Positions 35,664-44,677 of a stretch of 64,000 nt of DNA are shown here, piece by piece. The stretch's first letter is position 1. Each line of letters opens with the position of its first letter. The translations under genes were made by a program, and so were the position numbers. The stretch spans positions 310,001 through 374,000 of the forward strand of contig JAFKFL010000008.1 of assembly GCA_017308235.1 (NCBI GenBank). The letters are read 5' to 3'. A model generated the notes under the pieces. That model searched no databases, was not told the origin of the DNA, and saw only the letters and a program-made list of their open reading frames with translations. The DNA is from Alphaproteobacteria bacterium. GTDB taxonomy: Bacteria; Pseudomonadota; Alphaproteobacteria; Reyranellales; Reyranellaceae.

Positions 35664-37241
35664 ATGTTCTCTGTCATTTTATATGGCCGCAACGACAGCC
35701 ACGGCTACAACCTGCACAAGCGGGGGGCGATCAGTTTCAACGCCATTGCCGAAGTAATGTCGGACCCGGACGACGAAATCCTCTTCGTCGACTACAACAC
35801 GCCGGATGACCATCCGACCTTTCCTGAGGCGATCCAGGACACGCTGACCGACAAGGCCAAGAAGGTGATGCGCATCTTCCGCGTGCGGCCCGAGCAGCAT
35901 GTGCATCTGAAGGCACGAACCCATCTGGTGGCACTCGAAGCGCAATCGCGCAACGTGGCATTGCGGCGGTCCAACCCACGCAACCGCTGGATCCTCTACA
36001 CCAACACCGACATGCTGCTGGTGCCGCGCAATGAGAAGGAATCGCTGAGCGATATCCTGGGGGCCATCCCCGATGGCTTCTATCAGGTGCCCCGATTCGA
36101 ATTACCGGAAATGCTGTGGGAGGCCGCGTTCGACCGCCGCGATCCCGCTGGCAATCTTGCCAAGCTGCGCGATTGGTCGATGCGCTTCCATCTCAATCAG
36201 GTCGTCCTCAATCACATGCCGATGCGGTACGACGCCTTGGGCGATTTCCAGGCGGCCCTTCGCGAGGACATGTTCGCAATTCATGGCTTCAATGAGGAGA
36301 TGCTGTTGGGTTGGCATTGCGATTCCAACCTAGCGGCCCGCCTGGGCCTCTATAGAGGCACGGTCGACACGCTGGTCGACAAGGTCTTCGGATATCACTG
36401 CGATCACACCCGTGTTGCTGCGGCCAACAACAAAGGCCGGCAAACCAAGATGAACGACCACGATCAATTCCTCTGGCAAGTGTCGACGCCCTACCTGCCA
36501 GATCAGGCCGAGAATTGGGGATGGCCGGATCTTGATATCGAGGAAATCCGCCTCGACCGGGATACGGCCTTCGAGCGTTTCGCTGCTGGTGTCGGTGCTG
36601 CTATTCAACCCGCCAGCGAGCCTTATCGGACGACTAACCTCGAATGGCATTTGTTCAATGATCTAACCTACGATTTGCGGCACACCCTGCCGTTCGTATG
36701 CGATCAAGTCCTGACCTACCCGCGCAACTCTGCGCTGATGCTGGTCGGTACGCGCGCTGATTTCTTGAGCCACTTCGCAATTGCGTGGCGTACCATGGGC
36801 TTCACCGGGCCCATCCTGGTGCCCAAGGAATGCGAGGGCTTGCCATTCGACGCGCCCGGCGTGGAAACTGGCCCCTTCGCTGACTTGTTGCGACGTACGG
36901 ACATGTTCATTTTCGAGTTCGGCCTTGCGACACAGGGCGTCAACGACCCGGTGCGCATAGGTCGATCTGCATCACCAGTTGACGAGCAACGCCTGAAGGT
37001 CGCAAGCCGGCTGTTCAGGCAAGCGGTGTCCTTGGAGGAAGAGACACGACCCAAAGGGCGGCGACTGCCACGCCGTTTTATCGGCGTGAACGTGATCTAC
37101 AATCGCTTTTGGCCACTGTTTACGGACTACGTCAGCGCGAACATTAACCCGTTTTGCGTGCAAGTTTTGGCGGGCAATCCGCGTATTGATCCCAGCATGA
37201 AAGGCAAGGTCCTGCGCTTCCGCGGTCGACACGCCATCTAG
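35664..37241 (+). CDS. Glycosyltransferase-like protein (GT-A fold, type A, large form)
   Basis: The 525-residue protein starts FSVILYGRNDSHGYN. It shares its plan with the protein at 23565-24683: EILFVDYNTPDDHPTF, RNVALRRS, WILYTNTDMLLVP with a DxD-like site, and YHCDHTR. Beyond about residue 330 it has an additional region with ALMLVGTRADFLSHFAIA that the smaller relative lacks; this may be a second nucleotide-binding domain. The start ATG at 35664 lies after the TPR stop. Donor and acceptor are unknown, and no membrane helix is seen. Confidence 0.68.
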   Translation: MFSVILYGRNDSHGYNLHKRGAISFNAIAEVMSDPDDEILFVDYNTPDDHPTFPEAIQDTLTDKAKKVMRIFRVRPEQHVHLKARTHLVALEAQSRNVALRRSNPRNRWILYTNTDMLLVPRNEKESLSDILGAIPDGFYQVPRFELPEMLWEAAFDRRDPAGNLAKLRDWSMRFHLNQVVLNHMPMRYDALGDFQAALREDMFAIHGFNEEMLLGWHCDSNLAARLGLYRGTVDTLVDKVFGYHCDHTRVAAANNKGRQTKMNDHDQFLWQVSTPYLPDQAENWGWPDLDIEEIRLDRDTAFERFAAGVGAAIQPASEPYRTTNLEWHLFNDLTYDLRHTLPFVCDQVLTYPRNSALMLVGTRADFLSHFAIAWRTMGFTGPILVPKECEGLPFDAPGVETGPFADLLRRTDMFIFEFGLATQGVNDPVRIGRSASPVDEQRLKVASRLFRQAVSLEEETRPKGRRLPRRFIGVNVIYNRFWPLFTDYVSANINPFCVQVLAGNPRIDPSMKGKVLRFRGRHAI

Positions 37242-37274
37242 GAGTACCCGGCCGCGCCCCTGGATGCAGCAGAT

Positions 37275-38441
37275 CTAGTCTTTCGGCGGAAATGCTCCGT
37301 TTGGATCGTCGAAGGCACGGCGTGCGGCAGCGAGGCGCCTGCGGAACGTCACCGGAAGTGGAGGCGGGGGAGGAGGAGGTGGTGGCGGCGGCGGCGGCTC
37401 AGGAGACGCCGGGTAGAATGTTGGAGAATCGGATTCGAACAGCGCCATGTAGTCGCGATACGACAAGGCATCGTTGCGATCGTCCTGCATCTGAGCCGCG
37501 AGAACATCCAGAGCGTGATCGACGTCGAACAAGTTCGACATGCGCTCCCGGAACGACAGGAGTATTTCCGCGGCGCCGTCCGGCTGGTTCCAGATCGAGT
37601 AGATCGCGGCAAGCTTCGCAAGCTTCTCATTGCTGATCGATGCTGCAAACGTCTTCATGTCACTCCGTGCCGGGTCGCGTGCATAGTAGGCATCGGCCTG
37701 GAACAAGCGTCCGCGCTCAGTCTGGGCGGGCATGGTGAGGGCAAATCGCGATGGCAAAGCTCGCGCTGAGTAAACGCGGTTATCGAGACCGACGAGTGCA
37801 TAGCCCTGTGCCCGCATGAAGCGATCGGTGTTGTAAAACGAGTGAAGTGTATCTCCCACACCGCCGCCGTAGAAATTCACCTCCAGACGGGCGGCCAGCA
37901 ATCCGAGCTTGCCGCAGAGGCCATCGAACGAATTCAGGACGCGAAAATCTGGTCCGTCGATGTCGATCTTTAGAAGATCGACATCGGTATATCCGATCTC
38001 GTTCAGGGTACTTGCGGCATCGATCGGTTTTTCCGGATCGGCGAGTTCGGTCATGTACCAGGCGTTGTATTGGAGCTTTTCATGCAAGGATGCTGCCGCT
38101 AACTGGGTAGCACGAATCTCCAATATCCTCGCAGCACTGAATCGCGTGAATGCCTCCTGGGCCTCCATTTTGATTTGCTCACGCGCCACGTAGCTCCGTT
38201 GAGCAAACGGATGGTCTGGCGCTATGTCGACGAAAGCGGCGATGTAACGAATATCGGGATTCGTCTCCTCGGCTGTGAGACGGTCGCATTCGCGAACGCT
38301 GGCATCAAAGCCAACGGCTCGAAGCCGATCGCCAAACACTCGCCATGCCGGATCGATGCCGCCAGAGCATCCAATGTCAACGAGTGTAAACCGCTCGGCA
38401 CGAAGGCTGCTGGCGACGAGCGTAGCAAATTTGGTGCTCAT
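37275..38441 (-). CDS. FkbM-type methyltransferase with polyproline tract
   Basis: The 388-residue methyltransferase shows LVDIGCSGGIDPAWRVF (SAM motif I), VGFDAS, and DVDLLKIDIDGPDF, the FkbM-like acidic site near 155. It is a full-length relative of the protein at 51032-52114; shared segments include FYNTDRFMRAQGY and EKLAKLAAIYSIWN. Near residue 355 a run of 13 prolines, encoded by mixed CCN codons, separates the domain from a basic tail (RRRLAAARRAF). The mixed codons argue that the tract is maintained rather than slipped. FkbM enzymes O-methylate sugars or polyketides; the substrate here is unknown. Confidence 0.82.
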   Translation of the reverse strand: MSTKFATLVASSLRAERFTLVDIGCSGGIDPAWRVFGDRLRAVGFDASVRECDRLTAEETNPDIRYIAAFVDIAPDHPFAQRSYVAREQIKMEAQEAFTRFSAARILEIRATQLAAASLHEKLQYNAWYMTELADPEKPIDAASTLNEIGYTDVDLLKIDIDGPDFRVLNSFDGLCGKLGLLAARLEVNFYGGGVGDTLHSFYNTDRFMRAQGYALVGLDNRVYSARALPSRFALTMPAQTERGRLFQADAYYARDPARSDMKTFAASISNEKLAKLAAIYSIWNQPDGAAEILLSFRERMSNLFDVDHALDVLAAQMQDDRNDALSYRDYMALFESDSPTFYPASPEPPPPPPPPPPPPPLPVTFRRRLAAARRAFDDPNGAFPPKD

Positions 38442-38492
38442 CGTAGGTCGTTGTTATCGGCCTGGCGACAGGGCGTCAATTCGGGGAATACG

Positions 38493-39525
38493 TTAACCAA
38501 TGAGGCCGGGTACCAATTTCGACACGTCAAACTCGGGCATTGAAGTCATGGCGGGGACCGTGGCCCTGTACTCCCTGAACCAATCCACAAAGAGTGTAAT
38601 TCCCTGCTCAATTCCGACTTTCGGGGTCCAATTGAACACACGAACCGTGTCATCGATATCTGCGGCTGTCTCCTGCATATCGCCTGATATGCCTGGCTTC
38701 AGTTCGACCCTGGCGGTCTTGCCGAGCGCATTTTCGAAAGCGAGACAACCCGTTTGATATCCTCACTTTCCGGCGTCCCCATATTGAACACGCGATGGCT
38801 CGAGTCCTTGGTCGGCTGATCGAGAATCGCCAATGTCCCTTCGACAATGTCATCAATGTAGCTGTAGCCACGTCTAATGCGGCCGAGATGATTGAGCGCA
38901 ATCGTCCGGCCGTCGTGAATGGCCTCGGCGAAAATATAGGGTGACATATCGGGCCGGCCCCATGGTCCATAGACAGAAAAATATCGAATGCCCGTCGCAT
39001 TAAATCCGTATTGGTGGACGTAAGCTTCTGTCATCAATTCGTCAGCTCGTCGCGGCATAGAGCGACGCTGGTTGGTCAACTCGGTCGGCCGCCGAAAACG
39101 GTATCTTGCGATTGCGTCCGTAGACCGACGAAGAGGAAGCGTAGACAAGATGATTGAAGCCGGAGCACTTGCGCGCCAGTTCGAGCATCACGAGATGCCC
39201 CATCACGTTGGCCTGTATGTATATGTATGGATCAATCGTCGAGTGGACTACGCCCGGTTGTGCGGCTAGGTGCACGATGGAGGAGAGATCGTCGTGTTGG
39301 CTTGCGAGCGCCAACATCCTTTCGCGATCGGTGATGTCTGCTTGCACAAACCAGAAATTTTTGTCGTTTTGCAGCAACGTAAGTCGCGCGAACTTCAAGC
39401 GCGGGTCGTAGTAGTCGCTGAAGTTGTCTGTGCCGACAACAGCGTCGCCACGTGCCAGCAAAGCCCTCGTCACGTGCGACCCTATAAAACCGGCAGCTGC
39501 GCCTTGAACGAGACGGCCAAGCGCA
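38493..39525 (-). pseudogene. Decayed UDP-glucuronate 4-epimerase
   Basis: Three consecutive frames together spell a UDP-glucuronate-epimerase-type SDR. The first part (about 39525-39042) reads GAAAGFIGSHV, VHLAAQPGVVHSTIDPY and VYASSSSVYG, and ends in a stop right after SLYAATS. The next frame continues with RADELMTEAY, IRYFSVYGPWGRPDMSPY and GYSYIDDIVEG, then breaks near 38750. A third frame supplies DIDDTVRVFNWTPK and ITLFVDWFREY to the stop at 38493. About five bases seem lost at the first break, in the YxxxK motif itself. The N-terminal start codon is also lost. The product would have turned UDP-glucuronate into UDP-galacturonate. Confidence 0.85.
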
Positions 39526-39782
39526 ACTCCTTATTCAGATACTACTCGGTTGCAGACCGGCGGCCAACCTATTCTCGCATATGGAAAAACAAGGAGGATG
39601 ACCGCGATACCGGGGCTTGCTCATATTCTCCGGTTCGGTCATGTTTTGTAGGCCGTGTATCGAAACTGTGATCATGAGCACCTGAAACACGCTATGGCCG
39701 GACATAAGACAGCGAAACAATTGGTGGAGGACGCAGGGGCGATAAGGCAAGCCATGCAGATTGGCGAAGCGCTATCGCGACA

Positions 39783-40169
39783 ATGAGCTCGCGCCTTCAA
39801 GGAATCCTTCTGATCGTCCTGGTGATCGGCATCAGCCTGGTATTCCAGGTGCAAATGAAGCTATTCGGCTCGGCTTTCGCGTCCGCGCTTGCAAAGGCGG
39901 ACGGTCTGGCAAAGGCCATTGCAGCGGTATTTCAAGTCTCGTTGAGTTGGCGCGGTGTTCTTGTTGCGCTGCTCGCTGGGGCTCAGTTTGTTATATGGCT
40001 TATGGCTTTGGCTCGCATCGACCTTTCGCTTGCGGTTCCAATTCTGTCACTTGGACTACTCGTCGTTGCGCTAAGCGGAGGCGCCTGGTTGGGTGAGGAC
40101 CTCAATCTGCTTCGAGTTCTTGGCGTGTGCCTTACTGCGGTGGGCGTTGGGATGATAATTGGTAGCTGA
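39783..40169 (+). CDS. Small EamA/SMR-type membrane protein
   Basis: This 128-residue protein has four hydrophobic helices (about 6-25, 55-78, 82-101, 108-127) and ends in GVGMIIGS. It resembles small multidrug resistance and ArnE/ArnF-like half transporters, which work as dimers and can flip undecaprenyl-phosphate sugars. It precedes a DPM-type glycosyltransferase by 17 bases. That pairing suggests the two supply a polyprenyl-phosphate sugar to the periplasmic side. Substrate assignment is inference. Confidence 0.75.
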   Translation: MSSRLQGILLIVLVIGISLVFQVQMKLFGSAFASALAKADGLAKAIAAVFQVSLSWRGVLVALLAGAQFVIWLMALARIDLSLAVPILSLGLLVVALSGGAWLGEDLNLLRVLGVCLTAVGVGMIIGS

Positions 40170-40186
40170 ACGATGGAACGGGAAGC

Positions 40187-41197
40187 ATGAGCGATCTGGC
40201 TATGACTGAAGAGCCTTCCCGCGGGGACTCGAGCGAGGGTGTGCCGCGAATTTCGGTCGTGGTGCCCGTATTCAACGAGCAGCGGAACATCGCGCCACTG
40301 CTGGCGGCCTTAGGTGAAGCACTTGCAGATATCCCCGGTGGCTTCGAGATCGTTGCCGTCAATGACGGCAGCCGTGACGGTTCGCTTGCGGCCTTGATCG
40401 AAGGAGCAAAGGCGCACCCACAGCTTCGCATCGTCGACTTCCGGCGCAATTTTGGCCAGACCGCCGCTTTGATGGCTGGTATCGATCATGCGGTTGGCGA
40501 GATCGTCGTGCTGATCGATGCCGATCTTCAGAACGATCCGCGAGATATTCCGATGTTGGTCGAGAAGCTCGGCGAAGGCTTCGACGTCGTGAGTGGTTGG
40601 CGGCGCGATCGCAAGGATGCCCGCTTGAGCAGGAACTTTCCGAGCCAAGTTGCCAACGGGATGATTTCCTGGATCTCGGGCGTGCGGCTTCACGATTATG
40701 GCTGCACACTGAAGGCTTATCGTGCCGACGTATTGAAAGGGGTGCGCCTCTACGGCGAGATGCACCGCTTTATACCCATCTACGCCCATTGGATGGGGGG
40801 ACAGGTGACCGAACTGCCGGTTCGACATCATGCGCGGCAGTTTGGCCGATCGAACTACGGCCTCGAACGCATCTTGAAGGTCCTTCTCGATCTCGTCGTC
40901 GTGAAGTTCCTCGATCGCTACCTGGTGAAGCCGATCTACATTTTTGGTGGCTTCGCTGCGCTGTCGCTGATGGGTAGCGTCGCAGCTCTGGCGGTCATGA
41001 TCGGCCTCAAGGTTTTTGCGGGAGTATCGATGATTTCCACTCCCCTTCCGTTGTTGACGGCAATGATGTTTCTTGTTGGCGTTCTCAGCCTTTTGATGGG
41101 GCTGCTCGCCGAGATCACGGTGCGGACCTACTTCGAGGCGCAGAACCGGCGTCACTATCTGGTTCGCAAGCTCTACAATTTTCCTGACGGGCCCTAA
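40187..41197 (+). CDS. Polyprenyl-phosphate glycosyltransferase (GT2, DPM/ArnC-like)
   Basis: The 336-residue enzyme has ISVVVPVFNEQRNI, IVAVNDGSRDGS, and LIDADLQNDP with the DxD site near residue 110. Two C-terminal transmembrane helices (about 248-272 and 280-305) follow. This is the layout of transferases that load a sugar onto undecaprenyl phosphate on the inner face of the membrane. GGAACGGGAAGC before the ATG is a good ribosome-binding site. The adjacent four-helix protein is a likely flippase partner and the 606-residue membrane protein at 44678 a possible user. Confidence 0.88.
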   Translation: MSDLAMTEEPSRGDSSEGVPRISVVVPVFNEQRNIAPLLAALGEALADIPGGFEIVAVNDGSRDGSLAALIEGAKAHPQLRIVDFRRNFGQTAALMAGIDHAVGEIVVLIDADLQNDPRDIPMLVEKLGEGFDVVSGWRRDRKDARLSRNFPSQVANGMISWISGVRLHDYGCTLKAYRADVLKGVRLYGEMHRFIPIYAHWMGGQVTELPVRHHARQFGRSNYGLERILKVLLDLVVVKFLDRYLVKPIYIFGGFAALSLMGSVAALAVMIGLKVFAGVSMISTPLPLLTAMMFLVGVLSLLMGLLAEITVRTYFEAQNRRHYLVRKLYNFPDGP

Positions 41198-41202
41198 CTG
41201 TC

Positions 41203-43077
41203 GTGTGTGGCCTTGTGGGGTTCATTGGCACCGGGACGCTGACGGTGCTGCATGACATGATGCAGGCTGTAGCGCATCGTGGGCCAGACGGCGAGGGCAC
41301 CTGGAGCGATCCTGGGCTTCGTCTATTCCTGGGACACAAGCGTCTTTCAATCGTCGACGTCGCAGGCGGAGTCCAGCCGATGTGGGATGCGCGCGGCGAG
41401 ATCGGTGTCATTTTCAATGGAGAAATCTACAACCACCTCGAATTGCGACGCGAACTCGAGGCGGCAGGACATGTCTTCCGGTCCTCGCATTCAGATACCG
41501 AAGTTCTTGTCCATGGTTATCGGCAATGGGCCGATGGTTTGCCGCTCCGGCTGAACGGCATGTTCGCATTCGCGATCGTCGATCTTCGCGCCAAGCGTAT
41601 TTTTCTGGCGCGTGACCGGTTCGGCGAGAAGCCATTGTATTACGCCCAGTCTCAGGAAGCATTTGTTTTTGGCAGCGAGGCGACAGCTCTTCTGGTTCAT
41701 CCCAGCATCTCCCGTGAACTATCGCCCAAAGCGGTGCAAAAATACTTTGCGTGGGGTTTCTTGCCGGCTCCGAACGCCTTCTACCGCGACTTGCGAAAGC
41801 TGCCGGCGGGCGCTTCACTGACATACGACATCGATAAGCGAAGCTTGGGCGTGAAGACCTATTGGCGGTTTCGTCTCGATCCCGACGACCGTTTGGGTGC
41901 TGGGGATGAGGAGCGTTTGGCCGAGGAGCTTCGAGAACGGTTAACAGCTGCGGTACAGCGCCGGTTCATGAGCGATGCGCCTCTCGGCATTTTCCTTTCC
42001 GGTGGAATTGACAGCGCCGCTGTCCTGGCCGCGGCTACGCGCACGCAGCCATCCTCGTCGATCAGCACGTTCACCATTGGCTTTACGGAGGCGAGCTACG
42101 ACGAATCTACCCATGCCCGGGAGCTTGCCAAGGCGCTAGGCAGTCGTCACCACGAGGAGATCCTGAATCTCGAGAAGGCGAGGGACCTGTTGCCAAGCCT
42201 CTTACGACAACTGGATGAACCACTGGGTGATCCGTCGATTCTACCAACCCATCTACTGTCGGCATTCTCCGTTCGGCACGTCAAAGTCGCATTGTCAGGT
42301 GATGGTGGTGACGAATTGTTCGCCGGGTACGATCCGTTCAAGGCGCTCGCTCCGGCGCGGCTCTACTCCGCGCTCGTCTCTCGCGGGGTCCACCGCGGTG
42401 TGCGGAAATTGGCAGAATTGCTCCCACGCTCGACCCGGAATATGAGCTTCGACTTCAAAGTTCGTCGCACTTTGCTTGGCCTGTCATGGCCAGCTGCATT
42501 ATGGAATCCAATCTGGCTCTCGCCTGCCGATCCAGATCTCATCGCCGAAATATTCGATGCACCACTGAGTGCCGAAGAGCTCTATGAGGAGGCTCTTGCA
42601 CTCTGGTCGACCCGGACGGGCGATCTGATCGATAGGACACTGGAGTTTTACACGACCTTCTATCTGCAAGACGACATCCTGATGAAAGTGGATCGGGCCT
42701 CGATGCTGGCTTCTCTCGAAGCACGCGCGGTGTTTTTGGACAACGATTTGGTCGACATGTGTCGTCGTCTTCCAAATCGATTTAAATTTCGTGGCGGCGA
42801 GCGTAAGCGACTGTTGCGCCGGGCGCTTGCCGGTTGGCTGCCAGATGAAGTCTTGCAGCGCCGTAAGAAGGGTTTTGGCATTCCGCTTAGTCGGTGGCTG
42901 CGGGATTGGCCACCGCCCGAGCCGGTCGACGGTACATCGAGTCAAGTTGGCTTGCGGGAACATGTTTTGCGCGAAAGATGGAATCGTCATGCCCTTGGCC
43001 AGATCGACGAACGGTTGCTGTTGTTTGCCTGGGCAAGTGCATCACCGCACCTTGCTGCGGCAACGGCATTGCATTGA
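41203..43077 (+). CDS. asnB: Asparagine-synthase-type glutamine amidotransferase
   Basis: The 624-residue enzyme has an N-terminal glutaminase domain starting with the catalytic Cys2 (MCGLVGFIG). This fixes the GTG at 41203 as the start, because the cysteine must follow the initiator. RGPDGEG, NGEIYN and the SSHSDTE segment follow. The synthetase domain has the pyrophosphate loop LSGGIDSAAV near residue 266. Such enzymes make asparagine, but homologues inside O-antigen loci (WbpS type) turn sugar carboxylates into amides. The nucleotide-sugar dehydrogenase at 47602 could provide the uronic acid. It begins 6 bases after the glycosyltransferase stop. Confidence 0.92.
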   Translation: MCGLVGFIGTGTLTVLHDMMQAVAHRGPDGEGTWSDPGLRLFLGHKRLSIVDVAGGVQPMWDARGEIGVIFNGEIYNHLELRRELEAAGHVFRSSHSDTEVLVHGYRQWADGLPLRLNGMFAFAIVDLRAKRIFLARDRFGEKPLYYAQSQEAFVFGSEATALLVHPSISRELSPKAVQKYFAWGFLPAPNAFYRDLRKLPAGASLTYDIDKRSLGVKTYWRFRLDPDDRLGAGDEERLAEELRERLTAAVQRRFMSDAPLGIFLSGGIDSAAVLAAATRTQPSSSISTFTIGFTEASYDESTHARELAKALGSRHHEEILNLEKARDLLPSLLRQLDEPLGDPSILPTHLLSAFSVRHVKVALSGDGGDELFAGYDPFKALAPARLYSALVSRGVHRGVRKLAELLPRSTRNMSFDFKVRRTLLGLSWPAALWNPIWLSPADPDLIAEIFDAPLSAEELYEEALALWSTRTGDLIDRTLEFYTTFYLQDDILMKVDRASMLASLEARAVFLDNDLVDMCRRLPNRFKFRGGERKRLLRRALAGWLPDEVLQRRKKGFGIPLSRWLRDWPPPEPVDGTSSQVGLREHVLRERWNRHALGQIDERLLLFAWASASPHLAAATALH

Positions 43078-43086
43078 GGGAAAGCC

Positions 43087-43821
43087 ATGGATGCCGGGAC
43101 TTTTGCGGTCGAGGCACGGATCGAGGCCACCCACTGGTGGTTTATCGGCCGCCGCAAGCTCTTTTCCCGGGAAATCGGGCGAGCCCGAATTTCGACTAGG
43201 GCAAGGGCGTTGGACATAGGGACTTCGACAGGAACTAACTTGCGTATGTTGCGCGATCTCGGCTTTGCCGATGTGGAGGGCCTCGACCTAAGCGAGGAGG
43301 CCATTCGCTACTGCGATGAAAAGGGGCTTGGTCCGGTCCATAAGGGCGATATTTGCGCCATGCCGTTCGCCGACTCGAGTTTTGATTTGGTTCTTGCGAC
43401 GGATGTCATTGAGCATGTCGAGGACGACGCCCGGGCGCTGTCTGAGGCGGCGCGTGTGCTCGAGCCTGGTGGAACTGCCATCATTTCCGTTCCAGCCTTT
43501 CAGACGCTCTATGGATTGCAGGACCGTGTGGCTCAGCATCGGCGCCGCTATCTGAAGCGCGATCTAGTCGCCAAAGTTCGCACTGCCGGCTTTGAGATCA
43601 GCGACGTCTATTACTTCAACTATCTTCTTTTCCTGCCGATCTGGCTTGCACGTCGCTTGATCGACTTGGTCGGGGCCAAATTCGAGAGCGAGGCTGAGCT
43701 CAATTCGCCTGTCCTCAATTGGTTCCTGGGGTGCATCTTTTCGATTGATGTGCTTTCGGCACGGCTGCAGTCGCCACCCTTCGGTGTATCGCTGGTCGCG
43801 CTCGTCCGTAAGCCTGTCTAG
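43087..43821 (+). CDS. Class I SAM-dependent methyltransferase
   Basis: The 244-residue methyltransferase has ALDIGTSTGTNLRMLRDLG as motif I, VEGLDLSEEAIRYC as motif II, and LVLATDVIEHVEDDARAL as motif IV; VLEPGGTAIISVP follows. The N-terminus EATHWWFIGRRKLF is a recurring signature of sugar or lipid-linked methyltransferases in glycan loci. A hydrophobic stretch at about 178-198 (YFNYLLFLPIWLARRLI) suggests membrane association. It lies 9 bases after asnB in the same rightward operon. Confidence 0.86.
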   Translation: MDAGTFAVEARIEATHWWFIGRRKLFSREIGRARISTRARALDIGTSTGTNLRMLRDLGFADVEGLDLSEEAIRYCDEKGLGPVHKGDICAMPFADSSFDLVLATDVIEHVEDDARALSEAARVLEPGGTAIISVPAFQTLYGLQDRVAQHRRRYLKRDLVAKVRTAGFEISDVYYFNYLLFLPIWLARRLIDLVGAKFESEAELNSPVLNWFLGCIFSIDVLSARLQSPPFGVSLVALVRKPV

Positions 43822-43844
43822 CTTGAGTCAGCTGGAGCGCCATT

Positions 43845-44660
43845 TTGGATAGTCAGCGCAATCGCGACGAACGTGGGGCCGTTATCACGGGCTCCGCCGA
43901 GAGGTTCGGCTACGAATGGGACGAATACGCGGAGCTGCGTCCGGAGTACGAGGAGCAGTTTCGACGATGGACCGTGTTGCTGCCTCCGGCCGAATGGAAG
44001 GGGAGGAGCTTCCTGGACGTGGGATGCGGGATGGGACGGAATGCTTATTGGGCTGCATCCTGGGGTACGTCCGAGGGACTGGCGATCGACATCGACGAAC
44101 GCTCCCTTGCCGCGGCGCGCCGAACACTATCTCGCTTCCCGCAGGTATCTGTCGAAACACGAAGCGCCTACGAAATTGGTGAGCGCGATCGCTTCGATAT
44201 CGTCTTCTCCATCGGAGTGATCCATCACCTGGCCGATCCTGCCGCCGCGTTGCACTGCATGGTCGACGCGGCGCGCCCGGCCGGACGAGTGTTGATCTGG
44301 GTCTATGGGCTGGAGAACAACCGCTGGATCGTCATGTTCCTCGATCCGTTGCGGAAAGCCCTGTTTTCGCGGCTGCCCATTGGGCTTGTTCATCACCTGT
44401 CTCTCTATCCGGCGGCATTGCTCTGGGTGATGCTTAGGCTCGGCCTTGCGCACATCGCTTACTTCAAGCTGATCCGGACATGGACGTTCCGTCACCTACG
44501 CTCGGTTGTCTTCGACCAGATGCTGCCGCGGATCGCTAACTACTGGTCGCGCACCGAGGTTGAAGCAATGATGCGTAACGCTGGGCTGCAGCAAGTCGAA
44601 CTCGCATGGGTCAACGAGATGTCCTGGTGCGCTTTGGGAATCAAAGCAGGAGACCATTGA
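43845..44660 (+). CDS. Class I SAM-dependent methyltransferase with membrane-associated C-terminus
   Basis: The 271-residue methyltransferase shows FLDVGCGMGRNAYWAA (motif I), AIDIDERSLAAARR (motif II), and DIVFSIGVIHHLADP (motif IV). The start is a TTG at 43845 with GGAGCG upstream. A hydrophobic stretch at about 183-202 (LSLYPAALLWVMLRLGLAH) should bring it to the inner membrane, close to lipid-linked sugar. It is followed within 17 bases by the large membrane protein. Confidence 0.84.
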   Translation: MDSQRNRDERGAVITGSAERFGYEWDEYAELRPEYEEQFRRWTVLLPPAEWKGRSFLDVGCGMGRNAYWAASWGTSEGLAIDIDERSLAAARRTLSRFPQVSVETRSAYEIGERDRFDIVFSIGVIHHLADPAAALHCMVDAARPAGRVLIWVYGLENNRWIVMFLDPLRKALFSRLPIGLVHHLSLYPAALLWVMLRLGLAHIAYFKLIRTWTFRHLRSVVFDQMLPRIANYWSRTEVEAMMRNAGLQQVELAWVNEMSWCALGIKAGDH

Positions 44661-44677
44661 CTCGTCAGAGAGCTAAG

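Noticed and set aside
37370..37410. GGN-rich stretch that might be a microsatellite or assembly artefact
   Set aside because: It encodes a 13-proline run in frame with mixed codons in a gene that continues normally on both sides.
39535..39750. Short minus-strand frame between the pseudogene and the SMR-type protein
   Set aside because: No similarity, no ribosome-binding site and biased composition; probably non-coding.
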